A stretch of DNA of 64,000 nucleotides from Janthinobacterium fluminis (GTDB lineage Bacteria > Pseudomonadota > Gammaproteobacteria > Burkholderiales > Burkholderiaceae_D): positions 539,120 to 603,119 of the forward strand of contig NZ_JAQQXR010000003.1 in the NCBI RefSeq assembly GCF_028595325.1. Reading direction: 5' to 3'. The notes beneath the pieces are model-generated. The model was not told where the DNA came from and did no database searches. It worked only from the letters and a program-made list of their open reading frames with translations. Positions 17,927 to 26,228 of this stretch are shown here, in pieces. Each line of letters begins with the position of its first letter. Position 1 is the stretch's first letter. Made by a program: the position numbers and the translations under genes.

Positions 17927-19111
17927 ATGGCACTGCTCAATCCCCCCTCCCCCTACGCGTCCGCGCTGGCCGGCCGCATCGACGCCGTGCTGGACGCCGC
18001 CCTGGCCGAACGCCGCCTGGTCGGCGCCGTCGTGCTGGTGTCCCGCGCCGGGCGGGAAGTCTACCGCCGCGCCGCCGGCATGGCCGACCGCGAGGCCGGC
18101 CGGCCGATGCGCGAGGACGCGCTGTTCCGCCTGGCCTCCGTATCCAAGCCCATCGTCTCGGTGGCGGCGCTGGCGCTGGTGGCCCAGGGCAGGCTGAGCC
18201 TCGACGACAGCGTGGCCCGTTGGTTGCCGGCGTTCCAGCCGCGCCTGCCGGACGGCGCGCCGGCCGCGCCGACGGTGCGCCAGTTGATGACGCACACGGC
18301 CGGCCTGGGCTACCGCTTCTTCCAGGAGGAGGGCGGCAGTTACGCGCGCGCCGGCGTTTCCGACGGCATGGACAGTTCGGGTCTGACGCTGGCGGAGAAC
18401 CTGCGCCGGCTGGCATCGGTGCCGCTGCTGTACGCGCCGGGCGACGCGTGGAAGTATTCGATCGCCACCGACGTGCTGGGCGCGCTGATCGAGGCGGTGA
18501 CGGGCACGCCGCTGGCGCACGCCGTGCGGACGCTGGTGACGGGGCCGCTGGAGATGCGCGACACGGACTTCGTCGCCGTCGACCCGCAGCGGCTGGCGGC
18601 CGCCTACACCGGCGCCGAGGCGGCGCCGCGGCGCCTGCGCGAACCCGATCACCTGCCCTTCCTGGACGGCACGGCGGGCTTCCTGCTGGCGCCGCAGCGG
18701 GCGCTCGACGCCGCCGCCTACCCGTCCGGCGGCGCCGGCATGGTCGGCTCGGCCGGCGACTTGCTGCGCCTGCTGGAAGCGCTGCGCCTGGGCGGCGCGC
18801 CGGTGCTGCCGGCCGCGCTGGCCGGCGACATGGCGCGCAACCAGATCGGCGACCTGCCGATGGCGTTCTGGCCGGGGCGCGGTTTCGGCCTGGGCTTCAC
18901 CGTGCTCAAGGACCCGCGCGCCGCCGCCACGCCGGAATCGCCCGGCACCTGGCGCATGGGCGGCACCTACGGCCATTCCTGGTTCGTCGACCCGCTGCGG
19001 GAACTCAGTGTGGTGGCGTTCACCAACACGGCGCTGGAAGGCATGTCCGGGCCCTTCGTGTCCCAGTTGTGCGAGGCCGTCTACGGCGTGCCGGCCGGAG
19101 CGCCGCAATGA
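17927..19111 (+). CDS. Beta-lactamase family serine hydrolase
   Basis: A 394-residue protein of the class C beta-lactamase/esterase superfamily. The nucleophile motif is SVSK (Ser71, Lys74) and the second element is YSI at about residue 176 in place of the strict YxN. A glycine-rich GGTYGHSW near residue 350 takes the KTG position, so true beta-lactamase activity is doubtful and an esterase or transacylase role is more likely. No signal peptide is visible, so it is probably cytoplasmic. The gene ends in an ATGA overlap with an MFS transporter gene and is divergent from a LysR regulator, suggesting a regulated hydrolyse-and-export pair. Confidence 0.88.
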   Translation: MALLNPPSPYASALAGRIDAVLDAALAERRLVGAVVLVSRAGREVYRRAAGMADREAGRPMREDALFRLASVSKPIVSVAALALVAQGRLSLDDSVARWLPAFQPRLPDGAPAAPTVRQLMTHTAGLGYRFFQEEGGSYARAGVSDGMDSSGLTLAENLRRLASVPLLYAPGDAWKYSIATDVLGALIEAVTGTPLAHAVRTLVTGPLEMRDTDFVAVDPQRLAAAYTGAEAAPRRLREPDHLPFLDGTAGFLLAPQRALDAAAYPSGGAGMVGSAGDLLRLLEALRLGGAPVLPAALAGDMARNQIGDLPMAFWPGRGFGLGFTVLKDPRAAATPESPGTWRMGGTYGHSWFVDPLRELSVVAFTNTALEGMSGPFVSQLCEAVYGVPAGAPQ

Positions 19112-20283
19112 GGCGGCCGCATCCGCTGATCTTCCTGGCCACCGGCCTGTTCGGCGTCTACTGCATCGAGTTCGGCGTGGTCGGCATCCTGCCCGCCATC
19201 ATCGAACGCTACCGGGTGACGGCGCAGCAAGCCGGCTTGCTGGTGGGCATGTTCGCGCTGGTGGTGGCGGCCCTCGGCCCCTTCCTCGTGCTGCTGGCGT
19301 CGCGCTGGCGGCGCAAGACCGTGCTGGTGGCTTCGCTGTGGCTGTTCGCCGCCGTCAGCGCCCTGTCGGCGTATGCGGACAGCTTTGCCGCGCTGATGGG
19401 CTGGCGGCTTGTCGCGGCGCTGTGCCACCCCGTGTATTTCTCGCTGGCGATGGTGGCCGCCGCCGCGCTGTATCCGCCGGCGCAGGCGAGCAGGGCCGGC
19501 GCGCACGCGCTGGTCGGCACGAGCATGGGCATGGTGCTGGGCATCCCGATGACGACCTGGGTGGCGGCGCAGTACTCGTATCAGGCGTCCTTCCTGTTGT
19601 GCGCCGCCGCCAACGCCGTCGCCGCGCTCGGCGTGATGCTGTGGCTGCCGTCCGCGCCGGCGGGCGCGGCGCTGCCCTACGGCCGGCAACTGGCGATCCT
19701 GCGCAAGCCGGCCCTGTGGCTGAATATCGCCGCCGCCGTGATGATCTTCGCCGCCATGTTCTCGCTGTACGCGTATGCGGCCGAGTACCTGCGCCGGGAA
19801 ACCGGCATGGACGGGCGCATGATCAGCGCCATGCTGGTGATCTTCGGCGTTGGCGGCGTGCTGGGCAATTTGCTGGCCGGCAGCTTGTTGGCCGGGAACG
19901 CGGCGCGCACCGTTTTGCTGCATCCGCTGGCGCTGGCCGCCGCCTATCTGCTGCTGCACTACGGCGCCGGCCAGGCGGGCACGGCGGCGATGGCGGCCAT
20001 CGCGCTGTTCTGGGGCGCCGCCCACACCAGCGGCCTGATCGTCACCCAGGTGTGGCTGACGTCCGAGGCGCGCGAGGCGCCCGAGTTCGCCGTCGGCGTG
20101 TATATCTCCGCCATCAACCTGGGCGTGACGGTGGGATCGCTGGCCGGCGGCTGGGGCATCAGCCGCTTCGGTATGGCCGGCACGATCGGCAGCGGCCTGC
20201 TGTTTGCCGCGCTGGCGGCGGCGCTGGTCGGCGCCCGGCTGGCGCTGTACGGCGCGCCGCGCGGGCGTTTGCGGGCGGCCTGA
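19108..20283 (+). CDS. MFS transporter (drug/sugar efflux type)
   Basis: A 391-residue inner-membrane protein with about 12 hydrophobic helices. The N-terminus LFGVYCIEFGVVGILPAI and the loop SRWRRKTVLVASLWLF match the DHA1 efflux group (AraJ/YdhP-like), which exports drugs or sugars in exchange for protons. The ATG at 19108 overlaps the stop of the serine hydrolase (ATGA), so the two are translationally coupled. Control is probably by the divergent LysR regulator. The substrate cannot be read from the sequence. Confidence 0.9.
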   Translation: MRRPHPLIFLATGLFGVYCIEFGVVGILPAIIERYRVTAQQAGLLVGMFALVVAALGPFLVLLASRWRRKTVLVASLWLFAAVSALSAYADSFAALMGWRLVAALCHPVYFSLAMVAAAALYPPAQASRAGAHALVGTSMGMVLGIPMTTWVAAQYSYQASFLLCAAANAVAALGVMLWLPSAPAGAALPYGRQLAILRKPALWLNIAAAVMIFAAMFSLYAYAAEYLRRETGMDGRMISAMLVIFGVGGVLGNLLAGSLLAGNAARTVLLHPLALAAAYLLLHYGAGQAGTAAMAAIALFWGAAHTSGLIVTQVWLTSEAREAPEFAVGVYISAINLGVTVGSLAGGWGISRFGMAGTIGSGLLFAALAAALVGARLALYGAPRGRLRAA

Positions 20284-20445
20284 CACGGACGGCGTTTCCT
20301 TGCGCGGTGCACAGATCCGCCTGCGAATTGCTCAAACCGGCCGGGGATAGCATAAACTTTTCCCACCGCGCCGGGTCTATTGGCTAAAGCCGGCGCTTCC
20401 GTGCCGGTTCGCGTATCCGATCAATCCACGCACACTGGAGCAACT

Positions 20446-21237
20446 ATGCAAACGCAAATCACCGAATGGAGCACCGCGTTGATGACGTCGCTGGCGGCGG
20501 CCATGGCCCTGTTTTTCTCGTCCATCCCGAAAATCCTGGGATTTGTCGTCATCCTCATCGTCGGCTGGATGGTCGCGGCCGTGTTCGAGAAGGCCGTCGC
20601 CGCGATCTTGCGGACCGTCAAGTTCAACGAGCTGGCGCAGCGCTCGGGCTTTTCCGACTTCGTGCAGAAGATGGGCAGCGGCACCGATTCGGCCGGCATG
20701 ATAGGCGCCGTCGTCAAATGGTTCGTGCGCCTGGTTGCGCTGGTGGTGGCCTTCGACGCGCTGGGGCTGCCGGCCGTGTCGGACGTGTTGCGCCAATTGC
20801 TGATGTGGCTGCCGAACGTGGCGGTGGCGCTGGTGGTGCTGGTCATCGCCGGGCTGGCGGCGAACGCCTTGAGCAGCGTGGTGCGCGGCGCCGCGAGCGA
20901 AGGCGGCTTGAGCAATCCCGACATGCTGGCGAAGGTCGCCTCGGGCCTGATCTGGGCCTTCGGCATCGTCGTCGCCGTCAACCAGATCGGCATCGCGACG
21001 ACGCTCGTCAACACCCTGTTCATGGCGGTGGTGGGCGCGCTGGCGCTGGCGCTCGGCCTGTCGTTCGGCCTGGGCGGGCGCGAGACGGCGGCGCAGATCG
21101 TGCGCAACTGGTACGACCGGGGCCGCCGCAACGCCGGCCAGCTGGAGCGCACCGCGCAGGCCGCCGCCAACCTGGCCGAAGGGGCGGCGGCCGGCTCGTT
21201 CACCGAAAGGCGCACGATGCAGCGCCGCGCCGGCTAG
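20446..21237 (+). CDS. Conserved TM-helix (small-conductance channel-like) protein
   Basis: A 263-residue inner-membrane protein with about five helices arranged as in the family that repeats a conserved TM helix related to MscS channels: an amphipathic N-terminus, IPKILGFVVILIVGWMVAAV, then LLMWLPNVAVALVVLVIAG, and a final glycine-rich helix ALALGLSFGLGGRETAAQI that resembles the pore-lining helix of MscS. The MscS beta domain is absent. The ATG at 20446 follows CTGGAG. Single gene, convergent with the DinB-like gene one base away. A mechanosensitive role is an analogy only. Confidence 0.8.
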   Translation: MQTQITEWSTALMTSLAAAMALFFSSIPKILGFVVILIVGWMVAAVFEKAVAAILRTVKFNELAQRSGFSDFVQKMGSGTDSAGMIGAVVKWFVRLVALVVAFDALGLPAVSDVLRQLLMWLPNVAVALVVLVIAGLAANALSSVVRGAASEGGLSNPDMLAKVASGLIWAFGIVVAVNQIGIATTLVNTLFMAVVGALALALGLSFGLGGRETAAQIVRNWYDRGRRNAGQLERTAQAAANLAEGAAAGSFTERRTMQRRAG

Positions 21238-21238
21238 C

Positions 21239-21778
21239 CTAGGGCGCGACGTTGGGGATCAACGCCAGCAAGTCGGTGTCGCCGATGGCGACGCCGGCTT
21301 GCGACAACAGCGTCGTGGCTTGGCCGCGGTGGTGGGTCTGGTGATTGAAGAAGTGCATCAGCAAGCTGAAAAAATTCCTGCCGAACGGATCGCCGCGGGT
21401 GTTCTGGTAACGCAGCACGTGGTCGAGGTCGGCCTCCGTCAGCGTGCCGGCCCAGGCGATGATGACGCCGTCCAGCCACTGGCGGTACTGCGCCAGCGCG
21501 TCGAAGTCCGGGAACAGCATCTGGCTCAGGCCGGCGGGCGGCGCCAGCGCGCGCACCGCATCCAGCGCCGCAAAATGCGCCGGGTGCTGGGCGAAGCGCT
21601 GCAGCCAGATCGTATCGCCGGCCGCCAGATGGTTCAAGGTGCCGAACAGCGAACCGAAAAACGCCTTCCGGTCGGCGGCCAACTCGGCATCGGGCAGCGT
21701 CCGCGCCGCCGCGTACAGCCTGGCGTTCATCCACTGATTATATTCGGCCATCAAACAAACATGCTGGGTGCGGCTCAC
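21239..21778 (-). CDS. DinB family protein
   Basis: A 179-residue four-helix-bundle protein of the DinB/YfiT superfamily, which usually binds a metal through three histidines and may act as a thiol-dependent transferase. Visible histidines are in TLNHLAAGD and HHRGQATTLL, matching the family pattern. I choose the GTG at 21778 (MSRTQHVCLMAEYNQW), which follows AGGACAG; the ORF itself is open further upstream. Convergent with the channel-like gene. The substrate is unknown. Confidence 0.8.
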   Translation of the reverse strand: MSRTQHVCLMAEYNQWMNARLYAAARTLPDAELAADRKAFFGSLFGTLNHLAAGDTIWLQRFAQHPAHFAALDAVRALAPPAGLSQMLFPDFDALAQYRQWLDGVIIAWAGTLTEADLDHVLRYQNTRGDPFGRNFFSLLMHFFNHQTHHRGQATTLLSQAGVAIGDTDLLALIPNVAP

Positions 21779-21850
21779 TGGACTGTCCTGGCGTGGGTTG
21801 GCGAAAGAATATTGTAACCCCGGACAGCCCAAGGCCGGCGCCGCCCAGCT

Positions 21851-21905
21851 GGGGACAGACCACGATTTTCAAGAAAAGATTTCTTGAAAATCGTGGTCTG
21901 TCCCC
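21851..21905. repeat. Dispersed palindromic repeat, copy 3
   Basis: A 55-bp palindrome with the same arms as copies 1 and 2 (GGGGACAGACCACGATTTTC and its complement), here almost perfect, with central AAGAAAAGATTTCTT. It lies in the 187-base divergent gap between the DinB-like gene and dsdA, so unlike copies 1 and 2 it is not at a gene end but in a promoter region. Confidence 0.85.
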
Positions 21906-21965
21906 CCGGCGTACATCGTTTAAGATGGCGGGACAGCGCTTCGCCCCCACCCCAAGGATAATTTC

Positions 21966-23324
21966 ATGATTTTGAACAAACCGCTGGCCGCCTGGTGCGC
22001 CGACTACCCCCTGATCAATGACTTGATCGCGCTCAAGGAAATCAGCTGGTTCAATCCCGCCACCGCGCCGGCCGCCGAGGCGCTGGCCGACGCCGGCCTG
22101 ACGGCGGCCGACGTGGCCGACGCCAGCGCCCGGCTCGACCGTTTCGCTCCCTATATCGCGCGCGTCTTCCCCGAGACGGCGGCCAGCGGCGGCATCATCG
22201 AATCGGCCATCCAGGCGATTCCGCAGATGCGGGCGGCGCTGGCCGAGCGCTACGGCCTCGCCATCGGCGGCGCGCTATGGCTGAAAAAAGACAGCCACCT
22301 GCCGATCTCCGGCTCGATCAAGGCGCGCGGCGGCATCTACGAGGTGCTGCAACACGCGGAAACGCTGGCGCTGGCGGCCGGCCTGCTGAAGGCCGGCGAC
22401 GACTACGCCACGCTCGACAGCGACGCGGCGCGGGCTTTCTTCGGCGGCTACAAAATCGCCGTCGGCTCGACGGGCAACCTCGGCATGTCGATCGGCATCA
22501 TGAGCGCGCGCCTGGGCTTCCAGGCCACCGTGCACATGTCGTCCGACGCCCGCCAGTGGAAAAAGGACAAGCTGCGCGCCCACGGCGTGCGCGTGGTCGA
22601 GTACGCCTCCGACTACAGCGTCGCCGTCGCCGAGGGCCGCAAACAGGCCGACAGCGACCCGCTCTGCCACTTCGTCGACGACGAAAGCTCGACCAGCCTG
22701 TTCCTCGGCTACGCCGTCGCGGCCGAGCGCCTGAAGCGGCAACTGGCGGCGGCCGCCGTCACGGTCGACGCCGAGCATCCGCTATTCGTCTACCTGCCCT
22801 GCGGCGTCGGCGGCGGCCCCGGCGGCGTTGCCTTCGGCCTGAAACTGGCCTTCGGCGACGCCGTCCACTGCGTCTTCGCCGAGCCGACCCACTCGCCATG
22901 CATGCTGCTGGGCGTGCACACCGGCTTGCACGACGCCGTGTCGGTGCAGGACTTCGGCATCGACAACGTCACCGCCGCCGACGGCCTGGCCGTGGGGCGC
23001 GCCTCCGGCTTCGTCGGCAAGGCCATGCAGCGCCTGATCGACGGCTACTACACCGTCAGCGACGAGGAGCTGTACCGCCTGCTGGCCTTGCTGGCGCGCA
23101 GCGAGGGCGTGCGCCTGGAACCGTCGGCGCTAGCCGGCATGCCCGGTTGCGCGCGCGTGCTGGGCGAAGCGCAGGGCTACCGCGCGCGCGCCGGCCTGAG
23201 CGAGGCGCGACTGGGCCGCGCCACGCACCTCGTCTGGGCCACCGGCGGCAGCATGGTGCCGGAGGCGGAAATGGCGGCCTATCTGGCCCAGGGTGAAGCC
23301 CTGTTGGCGGACGAGCGCCGTTGA
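21966..23324 (+). CDS. dsdA: D-serine ammonia-lyase
   Basis: PLP enzyme of 452 residues that converts D-serine to pyruvate and ammonia. The lysine forming the Schiff base is K119 in SGSIKARGG, matching K118 of E. coli DsdA. The phosphate-binding glycine loop [13 protein letters not shown] and the substrate-side [10 protein letters not shown] are intact, and the length is close to the usual 440-450. The ATG at 21966 follows AAGGATA. There is no dsdC regulator or dsdX permease beside it; transcription may be affected by the palindromic repeat just upstream. Confidence 0.95.
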   Translation: MILNKPLAAWCADYPLINDLIALKEISWFNPATAPAAEALADAGLTAADVADASARLDRFAPYIARVFPETAASGGIIESAIQAIPQMRAALAERYGLAIGGALWLKKDSHLPISGSIKARGGIYEVLQHAETLALAAGLLKAGDDYATLDSDAARAFFGGYKIAVGSTGNLGMSIGIMSARLGFQATVHMSSDARQWKKDKLRAHGVRVVEYASDYSVAVAEGRKQADSDPLCHFVDDESSTSLFLGYAVAAERLKRQLAAAAVTVDAEHPLFVYLPCGVGGGPGGVAFGLKLAFGDAVHCVFAEPTHSPCMLLGVHTGLHDAVSVQDFGIDNVTAADGLAVGRASGFVGKAMQRLIDGYYTVSDEELYRLLALLARSEGVRLEPSALAGMPGCARVLGEAQGYRARAGLSEARLGRATHLVWATGGSMVPEAEMAAYLAQGEALLADERR

Positions 23325-23342
23325 GGGACGGCGGCAGGCAAT

Positions 23343-23380
23343 AAGGGCCAGCGGCGGGCGCCGACCCGCCGCGGGGCCTT
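23343..23380. terminator. Strong hairpin between dsdA and marC-like gene
   Basis: AAGGGCCAGCGGCGGG pairs with CCCGCCGCGGGGCCTT (14 of 16 positions) around a 6-base loop, between two convergent stop codons and partly overlapping the last codons of the marC-like gene. There is no long T-run; probably a bidirectional terminator. Confidence 0.6.
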
Positions 23381-23975
23381 ACAGCGACTTCAGGAAGGCG
23401 CGCACGCCGGCCAGCAGCATCTCGACGGCCATCGCCGTCAGGATCAAGCCCATCAGGCGCTCGAAGGCCGTCATCACCTGCGGCCCCAGGGCCCGCTGCA
23501 GCCGCTCGGCGCTGAGGAAGACGGCCAGCCAGACGGCGGCCACGGCGGTGAGCGCCGCCACATGGACCATCACGTCGCGCATCTCGTGCGAGGAAAACAG
23601 CAGCACCGTGGCCAGCGCCGACGGCCCCGCCAGCGCCGGGATGGCCAGCGGCACGATGAAGGGCTCGCCCTCCGGCGTGCTCTCGCCATTGCCGCCCGCC
23701 TGCGGGAACACCATGCGCATGGCGATCAGGAACAGGATCACGCTGCCGCCTATGCGCAGCGCGACTTCGGACAACTGCATGGCGGCGAGGAAGTGGCGGC
23801 CGAAGAACATGAACAGCAGCAGCACGCCGAAGGCGATCAGGCACTCGCGCACGACGACGCGCCAGCGCCGCTCCAGCGGCACCTTGACCATCGAATTGAC
23901 GAACAGGGGAACGTTGCCGAAGGGATCGGTCACGAGCAGCAGCAGGATGAAGGTCTGGAAAAAATTCTGGGTCAT
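23379..23975 (-). CDS. MarC/UPF0056 family membrane protein
   Basis: A 198-residue inner-membrane protein with six predicted helices. The N-terminus MTQNFFQTFILLLLVTDPFGNVPLF is characteristic, with the conserved TDPFGN, as are the IGGSVILFLIAMRMV block and the P-rich IPALAGPSALAT loop. The family (MarC, YchE, YhgN) is of unknown function despite the historical link to multiple antibiotic resistance. The ATG at 23975 is used; an upstream frame of 40 residues looks non-native. Monocistronic. Confidence 0.9.
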   Translation of the reverse strand: MTQNFFQTFILLLLVTDPFGNVPLFVNSMVKVPLERRWRVVVRECLIAFGVLLLFMFFGRHFLAAMQLSEVALRIGGSVILFLIAMRMVFPQAGGNGESTPEGEPFIVPLAIPALAGPSALATVLLFSSHEMRDVMVHVAALTAVAAVWLAVFLSAERLQRALGPQVMTAFERLMGLILTAMAVEMLLAGVRAFLKSL

Positions 23976-24203
23976 GGCGGCGGCTTGGTCCGGCTGGGCG
24001 GCGTGGAAGAAGTCGAATAATTCCCATTCGACAAGAACCCTGATGATAGCAAAGCCCCGCCGCCGGTGGTGGCCGAAACGGCGCCGGCGCAACAAAACGA
24101 CGTCCGCGCCGCTGGCATTGTTTTTTGAGTAATTCTGCTATGCTGTAATGGACCGCCGCCGCGCCGGCGGCGTTGGCAAAGTCCGATTTCAAGGGAGAGC
24201 TCG

Positions 24204-24533
24204 ATGCAGATGGCAGATATTCCGTTCGGCGTGACGGATTGGTCGCAAGTCGAAAGGACCGAACACAAGGGCGATACCGGCATGGCCTACTGGCGCACGC
24301 AGAAGTTCGGCCCGATCCGCGTGCGCATGGTCGAATACACGCCCGGCTACCTGGCCGACCACTGGTGCGTCAAAGGCCACGTGCTGCTGTGCACGGCGGG
24401 CGAATTGCACACCGAACTCGAAGACGGCCGCAGCTTCCACCTCAAGGCCGGCATGAGTTACCAGGTGGCGGACAACGCCGAGCCGCACCGCTCCTACACG
24501 GAAACGGGCGCGACGCTGTTCATCGTCGACTGA
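24204..24533 (+). CDS. DHCW-motif cupin-fold protein
   Basis: A 109-residue single-domain beta-barrel protein with the DHWCVKGH segment that names this small cupin family, followed by ELHTELEDGRSFHLKAG and a final histidine pair in AEPHRSY. The histidines may bind a metal. The ATG at 24204 follows AAGGGAGAG. The convergent gene ends eight bases downstream. No function is known to me for the family. Confidence 0.85.
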   Translation: MQMADIPFGVTDWSQVERTEHKGDTGMAYWRTQKFGPIRVRMVEYTPGYLADHWCVKGHVLLCTAGELHTELEDGRSFHLKAGMSYQVADNAEPHRSYTETGATLFIVD

Positions 24534-24541
24534 GGGTCGCC

Positions 24542-25252
24542 TTACTCGCCCAACAGCGCCAACGATTCCAGCCACGCGTCTTTCCACGCCCGTAAAACCG
24601 GCTGTGTCGCAAAGGCTTTCTTCAGGTGCGGCATCGGCACCCGGTGCACATCGTGCAGACCGAACGCCAGCGTCACCGGATTCCACAAGTGGCTATGCTT
24701 CCCGCTGCGGGAGTTTTTCCGGACGCGCGCGCCATCGTCGCCAAAGATGCCCAGGCCGCCCGTCAAGGCTTTGTCGAGATCCATTTTGACCAAGCCGCCA
24801 AAAGCGTGCAGCACCTCTTCCCTGCTGATGCCTTTCAGGCTATCCCTGGGCGCGGCCACCCGCTCCGGTTCGGCCTCCTTCGGGTGCAACAACTGCTCCG
24901 CCAGCTGCGCGACATCGCGCTGGAAAAAGCGCAAGGCGTCCAGCGGCATGCGTATTCCCGGCGCTTTCAATTGAATGGCCAGGCTGCCGGAGTCGCGCGT
25001 GAAGCGCAGCCAGACGTCGTCGCTGCCGGCGGCCAGCCTTTGCGTGTCCTCGATAAAGACGACAGGCGCCGGATAGCCGGTGATGCCTTCGGCAAACAGC
25101 TCGGCATGCTCATCCGAGTACTCCAGCCAGACATAGGGCGTCAGGCCGTTTTCCAGCAAGCGCGCCAGATTCCAGGGCGTGCCCGTCTGTTCAGCCAGCC
25201 ATGTACAGGTTTCGTGCGTGGTCGCACGGTTTGCCAGCGGTGTTGCGGTCAT
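24542..25252 (-). CDS. Conserved protein of unknown function
   Basis: A 236-residue soluble protein. The N-terminal half reads like a small alpha/beta domain (WLAEQTGTPWNLARLLENG, then YPAPVVFIEDTQRL), and the C-terminal half ends HDVHRVPMPHLKKAF, which I cannot assign. There are no membrane segments or signal peptide. The ATG at 25252 is taken as the start. It is the last chromosomal gene before the island and, before insertion of the island, would have lain directly downstream of gyrB in the same direction, beyond the terminator at 25301-25334. Confidence 0.7.
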   Translation of the reverse strand: MTATPLANRATTHETCTWLAEQTGTPWNLARLLENGLTPYVWLEYSDEHAELFAEGITGYPAPVVFIEDTQRLAAGSDDVWLRFTRDSGSLAIQLKAPGIRMPLDALRFFQRDVAQLAEQLLHPKEAEPERVAAPRDSLKGISREEVLHAFGGLVKMDLDKALTGGLGIFGDDGARVRKNSRSGKHSHLWNPVTLAFGLHDVHRVPMPHLKKAFATQPVLRAWKDAWLESLALLGE

Positions 25253-25300
25253 GTGGTTCTCATCGTGAAAAGTGACGCGGCGGCACTGGGCGGCGCGGCA

Positions 25301-25334
25301 AAATAAAAAAAAGCCCAAGCGTGCTTGGGCTTTT
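25301..25334 (-). terminator. Rho-independent terminator, probably the original gyrB terminator
   Basis: On the minus strand, AAGCCCAAGC pairs with GCTTGGGCTT and is followed by eight T and further T/A. It lies 25 bases outside the left end of the island. Removing the island would put it about 20-25 bases after the gyrB stop codon, the normal distance for a terminator. There is no other minus-strand gene end nearby outside the island. Confidence 0.85.
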
Positions 25335-25358
25335 GCTGGCGTCCGCGTGCAGTCTTTA

Positions 25359-25496
25359 TGTAGGGAGTCACAACTAGTGAAAAATCCCGATCATTGATTT
25401 GTAAGATTTTTTTCACTTCTGTGAACAATCCTCTATTGTACCGCGAGTCGAAATTAGTAAAAAACGCCGCATTTGCGTCACAACTACTGAAAACGC
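25359..25496 (+). repeat. Left end of the island: three spaced transposase-site-like repeats
   Basis: Repeats at 25367-25386 (GTCACAACTAGTGAAAAATC), 25447-25467 (GTCGAAATTAGTAAAAAACG) and 25477-25496 (GTCACAACTACTGAAAACGC), all in the same orientation. The first is immediately inside the TGT terminus at 25359. Three separated sites over about 140 bp is the arrangement known for the left end of Tn7. Confidence 0.75.
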
Positions 25497-25524
25497 TGGA
25501 GTTCGCAGTTGGTCATGTCGATGG

Positions 25525-26136
25525 TCACAATTCCGAGGAACGTAGCCTGCATTCTACGCCATCCAGGAACGAAGGAATGAGCGCGCGCAGGATTGTGGTA
25601 GCCGCTGTCAATGGCACGTCTTGTATGCCTGAAAGGGCTTTTGCGCCGTGAAACAAGTTGCATCGCAAAAGGTACACAATTTTTAAAACAGACTCCGTAT
25701 CGCCTGATCGCGCCAACGTGATCAGTTCGTTGTCTTTTGCGGTATCAGGCTCGCCGTTTTCAAGTTCGTGAAGGTATAGCCTCCCGATCCCGAAACCGTC
25801 GCAAAGGTCTTCAATTGCGTCTTTGCATGTGACAAGACTTTCGGCGGATCTACGCCGTCCGATCACGTCGACGACAAGGGCGGTCGCGCGTTTCTGCTCA
25901 GAGGGATATTTTTTGAATCGTCTCTTCGGCGGCCCGCCGTTACGAAAGCTCCACGTTGATATAGTGGTAGCAGCGCCATCCAACACATTTGCTGCAGCGG
26001 TATAAAGCGCGTTGAAAGAAATGTAGGTGAAGACAAATCGGTCAACAAATGGGAAGTCAGTAGAGTCTGAAACGTCGCCCGCCTTGTCTAGCCAACGGTG
26101 TACGAAGTGGTTGAGCGAATCAAGGTCTGTTTCCAT
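25525..26136 (-). CDS. HEPN-motif protein (candidate ribonuclease effector)
   Basis: A 203-residue, mostly helical soluble protein. Near the C-terminus YLLRCNLFHGAKAL contains R158-x4-H163 with the usual polar N160, the catalytic signature of HEPN RNases, and the upstream FVFTYISFNALY matches the first helix of HEPN proteins of the RNNLFHG type. HEPN proteins in defence islands often cleave tRNA or other RNA to abort infection. It lies 92 bases downstream of the 429-residue-class HTH/coiled-coil gene in the same direction, so the two probably form an operon. It is the first gene inside the left end of the island. Confidence 0.65.
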   Translation of the reverse strand: METDLDSLNHFVHRWLDKAGDVSDSTDFPFVDRFVFTYISFNALYTAAANVLDGAATTISTWSFRNGGPPKRRFKKYPSEQKRATALVVDVIGRRRSAESLVTCKDAIEDLCDGFGIGRLYLHELENGEPDTAKDNELITLARSGDTESVLKIVYLLRCNLFHGAKALSGIQDVPLTAATTILRALIPSFLDGVECRLRSSEL

Positions 26137-26228
26137 CGGTCTACAGTTTCAATATTTGTCCAAGCAACATCGCCAAGTCGACGCATGCGAATAGAGTGCT
26201 CACCTTAGTCGCGAAGTACAACGCAAAT

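Noticed and set aside
17927..19111. Serine hydrolase as an antibiotic-resistance beta-lactamase
   Set aside because: There is no export signal and no KTG motif, so beta-lactam hydrolysis in the periplasm is unlikely.
25404..25430. Inverted partial copy of the end repeat (ATTTTTTTCACTTCTGTGA)
   Set aside because: It points the opposite way from the three clear left-end sites and matches only partly; I left it out of the site count.
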